Source: Verrucomicrobiota bacterium (lineage in GTDB: Bacteria; Verrucomicrobiota; Verrucomicrobiia; Limisphaerales; UBA1319). Taken from it: a stretch of 38,941 nt of DNA. The stretch covers positions 1 through 38,941 of the forward strand of contig JAKLFB010000049.1 in the NCBI GenBank assembly GCA_022711435.1. Direction: 5' to 3'. Positions 34,169-38,941 of this stretch are shown here, in pieces. The notes beneath the pieces are model-generated. The model ran no database searches and was not told the origin of the DNA. It was given only the letters and a program-made list of their open reading frames with translations. A program made the translations under genes and the position numbers. Numbering within the stretch: position 1 is the stretch's first letter; every line of letters begins with the position of its first letter.

Positions 34169-35671
34169 TCACCCGGGGCCGGATCCGCGATCGCCGGGCA
34201 ACCCGCGGGCCCAGCTGGCGCGCCGCAGCGCCTCGGTCTTCCGGTCGAGCTGGAAGATCGCGCGGGCGTTGCCGTGAAGCATTCTGTCGACCAGATCGAG
34301 GGCGTCATCCAGCTGGAGCCATCGCTCCTCGACCAGCTCCGCCAGGGCCTGCGCCACGCCCCGGCGCGCCATGATCGCGTGCCCCAGGACCGGCTCCACA
34401 AACATGTAGTCCGCCCCGAAGGGCAGCAGCTTGTTGATCGGCGCCGTCACGATGTGCTTTTTCAGGTACTCCTTGGCGGCAACGGGATTGATGATCCACG
34501 ACCAGCACATGTCCACGTGCGCGTTGGTCCAGTGCTTGGCCACGGCCAGCAGCTCCTCGTAGTAGGGATAGCAGATGTGCATGAAGACGAATTTCGTGCC
34601 CGGCGACAGCCGGCACAGCTCAGCAGCCGACCCCGCGTTGAACCGGAGCCTGGACAAGGGCATCCCGTCCTGGCCCGCGTAGTAGCCGGTATGCAGCTTG
34701 ACAGGGAGGCCATGGGCCGTCGCCTGGTCCACCGAGTACCAGAACAAATGGTCTTCGAGCAGCTTCCGCTCCTCGCGCGAAACCCGGTCCTTCCGCAGCA
34801 CTTTCTGAAAAACCGGCTCCGCCTCCTCCGCAGGCACGCGGGCGTAATCGATGTCCCGGCTGTAGGCATGCTGCGACTTCACGGCGACCGCATAGCGGCC
34901 GTACTGCTCGAACCACCACTCGATCACACGATGCCAATCCCCCAGGGACCTGACCTCGATCCCCGTGCCGGCGGCGTATTTCTGGATCTGTGGACCCGAG
35001 AACATCCCCACGATGCTCAGGTCCTGCATCAGAAAGGCCGGCATGTCCGATTTCTTGAAGGGCTCGCCCGTCAGGCTGTTGACCTGGCACGACTCGATCC
35101 CGGCGCGCTCCTGCAGGATGCGCCTGTAGAATCCGGGCCGGCGCATCCGCTCGTATCCGGACTGGACCCTGCCGACGCTGGTCTCGGAGAGCTCATCCAC
35201 TCCATACAGCTCGCGAATCGAGATCCGCACCGCCTGGGCATAGCCGGTGTTCTTGACTGCGGGCCAGTGCGGCGCCAGCAGCCGCCACTTGCCGGCCGGA
35301 TCCACCCCGGGCGAGAAGAACCGATCGATATCGGTCTTCGGCATCCCGCAGGTCACCAGGTCCGAGTTCAGATAATGGTTGAACAGCAGCGACCAATCGT
35401 CGCAGGGAATGCGCTGGTTCACGCTGCCATCCAGGCGCTCCTTCTCCTCGAACAGATGCTCGTGAGTGTCGATCAGCGGCGCTTGCCGAACGCGCTCCTC
35501 GAGAAGCTCCCGGGCGTCGGCGCCGGACGGCGCCGTCTGGCGCCCCCTCGATGGCGCCGCCTCGGCCGCCGCTCCGGAACGGTTCCCCAAGACGGCAATT
35601 GCCGCGCCAGTCGTTCCAAGGCTTCGGAGCGCGGCTCTGCGTGAGATAGTCTTCCGGGTGGGCATATCCAT
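34169..35671 (-). CDS. Tat-exported amidohydrolase (metal-dependent, TIM barrel)
   Basis: The 500-residue protein starts with a twin-arginine signal (SRRAALRSLG at about 11-20, then a hydrophobic stretch). The amidohydrolase metal motif is LIDTHEHLFEE (His70, His72), followed by LPVKLHTGYY (about 315), FVFMHICYPYYEE and LPFGADYMF, whose aspartate is a likely metal ligand. It belongs to the amidohydrolase-2 group, which includes uronate isomerases and decarboxylases, so hydrolysis is not certain. It is probably exported folded through TatABC. It lies 33 bp upstream of the glycyl radical enzyme gene and is likely in one operon. The start could also be 35665; neither has a strong RBS. Confidence 0.8.
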   Translation of the reverse strand: MDMPTRKTISRRAALRSLGTTGAAIAVLGNRSGAAAEAAPSRGRQTAPSGADARELLEERVRQAPLIDTHEHLFEEKERLDGSVNQRIPCDDWSLLFNHYLNSDLVTCGMPKTDIDRFFSPGVDPAGKWRLLAPHWPAVKNTGYAQAVRISIRELYGVDELSETSVGRVQSGYERMRRPGFYRRILQERAGIESCQVNSLTGEPFKKSDMPAFLMQDLSIVGMFSGPQIQKYAAGTGIEVRSLGDWHRVIEWWFEQYGRYAVAVKSQHAYSRDIDYARVPAEEAEPVFQKVLRKDRVSREERKLLEDHLFWYSVDQATAHGLPVKLHTGYYAGQDGMPLSRLRFNAGSAAELCRLSPGTKFVFMHICYPYYEELLAVAKHWTNAHVDMCWSWIINPVAAKEYLKKHIVTAPINKLLPFGADYMFVEPVLGHAIMARRGVAQALAELVEERWLQLDDALDLVDRMLHGNARAIFQLDRKTEALRRASWARGLPGDRGSGPG

Positions 35672-35734
35672 GGGGTTGTTGCGCAAAAGCATGCCCCAAC
35701 CATGGGGGCGCTTCAAGGGCAAAACCTCAGCAGA

Positions 35735-37666
35735 TTATCGAATGGCCCGGACGGAGGCAGTGTTGGAGTAGGAGCTGACGCCCAACTCGTTGCAGGCGGC
35801 CAAACGATAGTAATAGACCACTCGCGGGACCAGGCCAGCATCGATATAGCTTGTTGCCGATCCCGATGGTATCCTGATCGTTACTGCACGCTCGAAGCTG
35901 CTCCGCGTCGATCGTTCCAGAACCAGATAGTCCGCATTGTCCGAATGGAGCGCCCAAGTCAGTATGATCTGATACCCTGTTTGAGCGACCGCTGCCAGAT
36001 CGCTGGGCGCCAGAGGCACGGTCTCCACCTGCGGTATGGTGGTCGTCACCAGGTTCGAGTAGTCGGATTTCCCGTAACCGTTGTAGGCGCAGACGCGATA
36101 GGTGTAGGTGCACCCCGGACTCACGCCGGTATCGGTATGGCTGACAGTATCCGCCGACAGATCCGCAACAGCCGAGAACTCTGTGCCGCCTTCCGATCGC
36201 TCAAGGATGAACCCGTCTTCGTTATCGGAATTGTCATCCCACATCAGGCTGACGGAAGGCGCAGATGCCTCGTAGACGGCGGCGTCCTGGATCGCTTCCT
36301 CGGCTGGATCGTTCGGCTTCGCTGCGGCGGCGTTCAACGAGTATTCCACGCCCGTTTCCAGCCCGGAGGCGGCATCTTCCTGGCTGGCAACCGCCGCCGC
36401 CGCATCCACCATACCGCCCGTGGTCGTGATCCCCTGGAGCGACGGAAGCGGCCGCACGGTGGAAAAGAGACGATCCCTGACGGCCGCGGCGTCCGCTTCC
36501 GGCATCACCGAGACGACCAGAGCCGCCACGCCGGCTGCGTAAGGCGCAGCCACCGTTGTGCCCGACATGTAGCCGTAGGTGCCGCCGGCAGCCAAACTGC
36601 AAATGCCCACCCCGGGCGCGCCCAGGTCCACCGATTCCGCACCGTAATTCGAAAAGCCCGCCCGGTTGAGCGCGCTGTCCACCGCCGCCACGCTCGCGAT
36701 GCAGTCCAGATCGTAAGCCGCCGGATAAAAAGGCGCGTCATCGGAGTTCTGACCGTTATTGCCCGCCGCGGCGACGAACAGATGGCCCGCGGCGCCGGCG
36801 TTGCGAATGGCATCGTACAGCGCGCTCGAATAGGTCGTGCCCCCCCAGCTGTTGTTCGAGATCCGCGCCCCCATCGCCACCGCATACTCAATGGCGGCAA
36901 TGGCATCCGAAACATACCCTCCGCTGGCGCCGATAAACCGCAACGGCAGGATCCGCCCCTGCCATTGGATCCCCGCCACTCCGATCCCGTTGTTTCCCAC
37001 CGCCCCCACCACCCCAGCCACGTGGGTCCCGTGGCCGCTCTCGTCCATGGGATCGTTGTCGCTCGCCACAAAATCCCATCCGCGAATGTCATCCACATAC
37101 CCGTTCCCGTCGTCGTCCACCCCCGGTATGCCCTCGAACTCCTTTTCGTTGAGATAGATGTTCGCAGCGAGGTCGGGATGATTCCATTCCACACCAGTGT
37201 CGATCACCGCAACCACAACGGACGGATCGCCTGTGGCAATGTCCCATGCCTCCGGCCCGTTCACGTCCACATCCGAGATGCTGTGCAATCCCCACTGCTC
37301 GCCAAACATGGGATCGTTCGGAATGAACGCTGTCGATTGCACGCGCAGATCCGGTTCGGCGTATTCGACATCCCCGCGCTCCTGCAGTTGGCGCGCCACC
37401 GCTGCCGACCGGCCGCGACCCACCTCCCAACGCTCGAGGCCGGCAACCAGGCTGTAAATGCGCGTCCGACGCGCATCCTGTTCGAGCGCTGTGAGCTGCA
37501 CATCGAGCGCGGATGCGCCTGGCCGAAACTTCACCAGAACCCCCTCGCCGCCTTTTGGCATCCTGCCTCCCAAGGCGCCGAATCCGCCAACCGCCAACGT
37601 CAGCCAAAGAATGATCCCAATGCCCCCTCGAATCGCCCGACAATCCAACATACGACGATACTTCAT
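35735..37666 (-). CDS. Subtilase (S8) family protein with Ser-to-Thr change and two Fn3 domains
   Basis: The 643-residue protein has a signal peptide (hydrophobic about 15-32), an I9-like propeptide region (about 38-115), an S8 domain (about 130-420) and two fibronectin type III domains (about 455-545 and 550-640). Catalytic Asp156 (VAVIDTGVEWNHPD) and His212 (GHGTHVAG) are intact, as is SNNSWGG. The serine motif, usually GTSMAAPH, reads GTTVAAPY, so the nucleophile is Thr371, encoded by ACG at 36556-36554. Either the protein is inactive or it uses threonine. No PEP-CTERM or other sorting signal was seen at its end. The ATG at 37666 starts the signal peptide; a well-formed promoter lies 40 bp upstream. 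Confidence 0.85.
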   Translation of the reverse strand: MKYRRMLDCRAIRGGIGIILWLTLAVGGFGALGGRMPKGGEGVLVKFRPGASALDVQLTALEQDARRTRIYSLVAGLERWEVGRGRSAAVARQLQERGDVEYAEPDLRVQSTAFIPNDPMFGEQWGLHSISDVDVNGPEAWDIATGDPSVVVAVIDTGVEWNHPDLAANIYLNEKEFEGIPGVDDDGNGYVDDIRGWDFVASDNDPMDESGHGTHVAGVVGAVGNNGIGVAGIQWQGRILPLRFIGASGGYVSDAIAAIEYAVAMGARISNNSWGGTTYSSALYDAIRNAGAAGHLFVAAAGNNGQNSDDAPFYPAAYDLDCIASVAAVDSALNRAGFSNYGAESVDLGAPGVGICSLAAGGTYGYMSGTTVAAPYAAGVAALVVSVMPEADAAAVRDRLFSTVRPLPSLQGITTTGGMVDAAAAVASQEDAASGLETGVEYSLNAAAAKPNDPAEEAIQDAAVYEASAPSVSLMWDDNSDNEDGFILERSEGGTEFSAVADLSADTVSHTDTGVSPGCTYTYRVCAYNGYGKSDYSNLVTTTIPQVETVPLAPSDLAAVAQTGYQIILTWALHSDNADYLVLERSTRSSFERAVTIRIPSGSATSYIDAGLVPRVVYYYRLAACNELGVSSYSNTASVRAIR

Positions 37667-37703
37667 GATCTGATAAACATGCAAATTACTGCCAGATTGA
37701 GGC

Positions 37704-37732
37704 AAGTTAAATTACCTCTGCTAATGAGTCAA
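37704..37732 (-). promoter_or_regulatory. Candidate promoter of the subtilase gene
   Basis: TTGACT (37732-37727) and TAACTT (37709-37704) are 17 bp apart, about 40 bp before the ATG at 37666, within a locally AT-rich stretch. Confidence 0.45.
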
Positions 37733-38238
37733 CAAAAATGAACATCCGCGTGTAAAGTATAACCTCCGATGATAATCAATGACCGAATAACTGGCAATTT
37801 GGATCGAGGAATTCAGTGTCAACGGCGAAGACGTTCCGAGACGGACATTCGATCTTGCCATTCTATTTTTGCGTTCTCATTGCCGACCAAGTATAAGACA
37901 TGGCCTTTGGACGGATTCATGCCTATGCCATTGATATCAAGAATTAACGCCCATGATCTGTCAAATCGATAGAATCTGCTGTCTGATAGATTTACATGCT
38001 GTGTATCAATGTCTTATCGAGCGGCAACTGTCCGTCGACAGAATTTTCATCCGGTTTGCGCCGCACTGATTGGAAGAATTCGATGGAGATTCCTGGACCC
38101 GGTATTCATCAGCAAAGCTGATACACAGGCAGACAGGAATCGCCCAGAAGAATCCGGAAAATGGCCTGCAGCATCGCAATCGCCCTTGCGATGCAGCGCA
38201 GGGATCAGGGCCGCGCACTGTCCTCCGGCATTGCCGGA
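37733..38238. other. AT-rich gene-free stretch
   Basis: No gene is supported in these 506 bases; open frames are short and lack RBS or known content. The left part (to about 38100) is clearly richer in A and T than the rest of the window. At its right end TCCGGCA and TGCCGGA form a 7-bp stem (38224-38238) directly after the PEP-CTERM stop, a weak terminator candidate without a U-run. The base composition may mark acquired DNA. Confidence 0.4.
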
Positions 38239-38658
38239 TCAGGATCGCCGGCGGAACCGCCGGGCCGCAACCAAGCCGGCTATCGCCATAAGGCTGGCGG
38301 AAAGGATCGCCGCCGGCTCCGGCACGGCATAAGGTTTGCCGTCCACGGCGATGAGCTGTGGCGAACCGGCATAAATGTTCCATCCACTGCCCTGCTGGTT
38401 GATGGCGTATTGGTCCGGGATCGTCCCAGGCCCCTCCGAATAGCCAATCTCCTCCTCAATCTGCCAATAATACATGCCGTCGCCGGAACTCACACCCAGC
38501 GCGAAGTAATAGGTTTTGTCGGGCTTCAACGTGATGGGAGCATCAGGAAGGAACTGGAAAAGACCAATACTGGTGTCACTAAGATTTCCCATCAGCGTCA
38601 AATCGCCAACAGTAATCGGTGATTCCGGGACGCTAAGATCGAGGAGCTTAGCTTCCAC
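38239..38658 (-). CDS. PEP-CTERM protein, 5' end severed
   Basis: The 139 visible residues end in VPEPAAILSASLMAIAGLV and ARRFRRRS, the complete PEP-CTERM sorting signal: the VPEP motif, a membrane helix and a basic tail, recognised by exosortase at the inner membrane. The body is an unrecognised beta-rich domain. The only start in frame is a GTG at 38658, but the frame stays open upstream to about 38724 and encodes ALFLTFILAAVGDQENN, plainly the hydrophobic end of a signal peptide. It then runs into a stop just inside the sequence GGGGTCAGATCC. The true ATG was therefore probably removed by the element to the right. No exosortase gene is in the window. Likely a pseudogene unless transcribed and started elsewhere. 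Confidence 0.7.
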   Translation of the reverse strand: MEAKLLDLSVPESPITVGDLTLMGNLSDTSIGLFQFLPDAPITLKPDKTYYFALGVSSGDGMYYWQIEEEIGYSEGPGTIPDQYAINQQGSGWNIYAGSPQLIAVDGKPYAVPEPAAILSASLMAIAGLVAARRFRRRS

Positions 38659-38717
38659 CGTTGGATTGTTTTCCTGATCTCCAACGGCAGCCAGTATGAA
38701 AGTGAGAAAGAGAGCGC

Positions 38718-38742
38718 AATGGGGTCAGATCCATACATATTA
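38718..38742. mobile_element. End of a Y1-transposase (RAYT-like) element
   Basis: AATGGGGTCAGATCC lies exactly where the signal-peptide frame of the PEP-CTERM gene is interrupted, and beside a Y1-type transposase fragment. I recall GGGGTCAG-type sequences at the ends of such elements in related bacteria. The outer boundary cannot be fixed to the base. Confidence 0.45.
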
Positions 38743-38941
38743 CTAATGGAGCGCCTTGAGGATCACCCCTTGCCGCCGCTTCTGCGGCCTCCGCTCCCCC
38801 AGCCTCCGCCGCATCTCTTCCACAAACCGCCGCTTCGCCCCGTCGTCGGCCAAGCCCGCCGCAAAGCGCCGCACCGCCTGCGCCGCCGCCCCATACGTCA
38901 ACCCCCCAACCGCGCGCACGACCTCCGCCAACGGATGCCGC
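38743..38941 (-). CDS. C-terminus of a REP-associated (Y1-type) transposase (partial)
   Basis: Sixty-five codons are visible; the gene runs off the right edge, and its 5' part lies outside. The fragment VGGLTYGAAAQAVRRF followed by a basic KRRFVEEMRRRLGERRPQKRR resembles the C-terminal extension of Y1/REP-associated transposases, though the catalytic HUH and tyrosine residues lie beyond the window. These single-strand transposases move or once moved palindromic elements. Its stop is about 20 bp from the interruption of the PEP-CTERM gene. The call depends on the C-terminal part only, from memory of the family. Confidence 0.55.
   Translation of the reverse strand, partial: RHPLAEVVRAVGGLTYGAAAQAVRRFAAGLADDGAKRRFVEEMRRRLGERRPQKRRQGVILKALH

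Noticed and set aside
35702..37741. A 679-codon plus-strand frame opposite the subtilase
   Set aside because: Antisense shadow, spanning the whole gene and its promoter.
38006..38383. A minus-strand frame in the AT-rich stretch
   Set aside because: It overlaps the PEP-CTERM coding part in another frame and shows no coding features.
1..38941. tRNA, rRNA, CRISPR array or riboswitch
   Set aside because: I looked for cloverleaf tails, regularly spaced repeats and long structured leaders and saw none; a covariance-model search could still find a small RNA.

Overview
The window is about 39 kb of high-GC bacterial DNA (roughly 64 % by eye). The organism is a diderm: it has a complete Tol-Pal operon, a Tat translocase and a lipoprotein of the Pal type. 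Several things point to the PVC superphylum, most likely Verrucomicrobiota, Kiritimatiellota or Lentisphaerota. These are a ThuA-DUF1080 fusion beside a Tat-exported Gfo/Idh/MocA oxidoreductase, a PEP-CTERM protein, pseudopilin-like genes, a glycyl radical enzyme, and a transposase of the REP-associated (Y1) type. The phylum is an inference from gene content and was not tested by phylogeny.

Layout. 1-700: the 5' end of an HTH transposase-type gene reading leftwards, then a gene-free stretch with a perfect 31-bp palindrome and an inverted array of GGGTGTCC boxes. 702-2180: a GH28-like beta-helix enzyme. 2206-4950 (minus): a ligase-associated exonuclease followed by an ATP-dependent DNA ligase that has lost several catalytic residues. 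5232-8716 (plus): a long acyl-CoA dehydrogenase and an RNase D. 8732-10006 (minus): HisS. 10140-13135 (minus): a sugar oxidoreductase and a ThuA-DUF1080 protein. 13229-13552 (minus): an HU/IHF protein with a good promoter and terminator. 13760-18438 (plus): three overlapping pseudopilin-type genes and a membrane-anchored TPR protein.

18478-25267 (minus) is the envelope block, in the order tolQ, zinc-ribbon membrane protein, tolR, tolA, tolB, pal, tatA, tatC, mrp. Most joints overlap or are very short, and a candidate promoter-operator lies in front of tolQ. A large SSS symporter lies upstream of it and a GntP-type permease is divergent. 29248-37666 (minus) carries a eukaryotic-type HisA, a neutral-ceramidase-like hydrolase, a HypD-like glycyl radical enzyme, a Tat-exported amidohydrolase and a subtilase whose catalytic serine is threonine. 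The right edge has a PEP-CTERM gene cut inside its signal peptide by the end of a Y1-transposase element.

Common themes are export (Tat with at least two Tat-signal proteins in the window), envelope integrity (Tol-Pal), and breakdown of sugars and polymers (GH28, 3-keto-glycoside-type enzymes, GntP, SSS). The most unusual items are the catalytically altered ligase and subtilase, the zinc-ribbon protein inside the tol operon, and the amidohydrolase / glycyl-radical / ceramidase-like cluster with no activating enzyme nearby.
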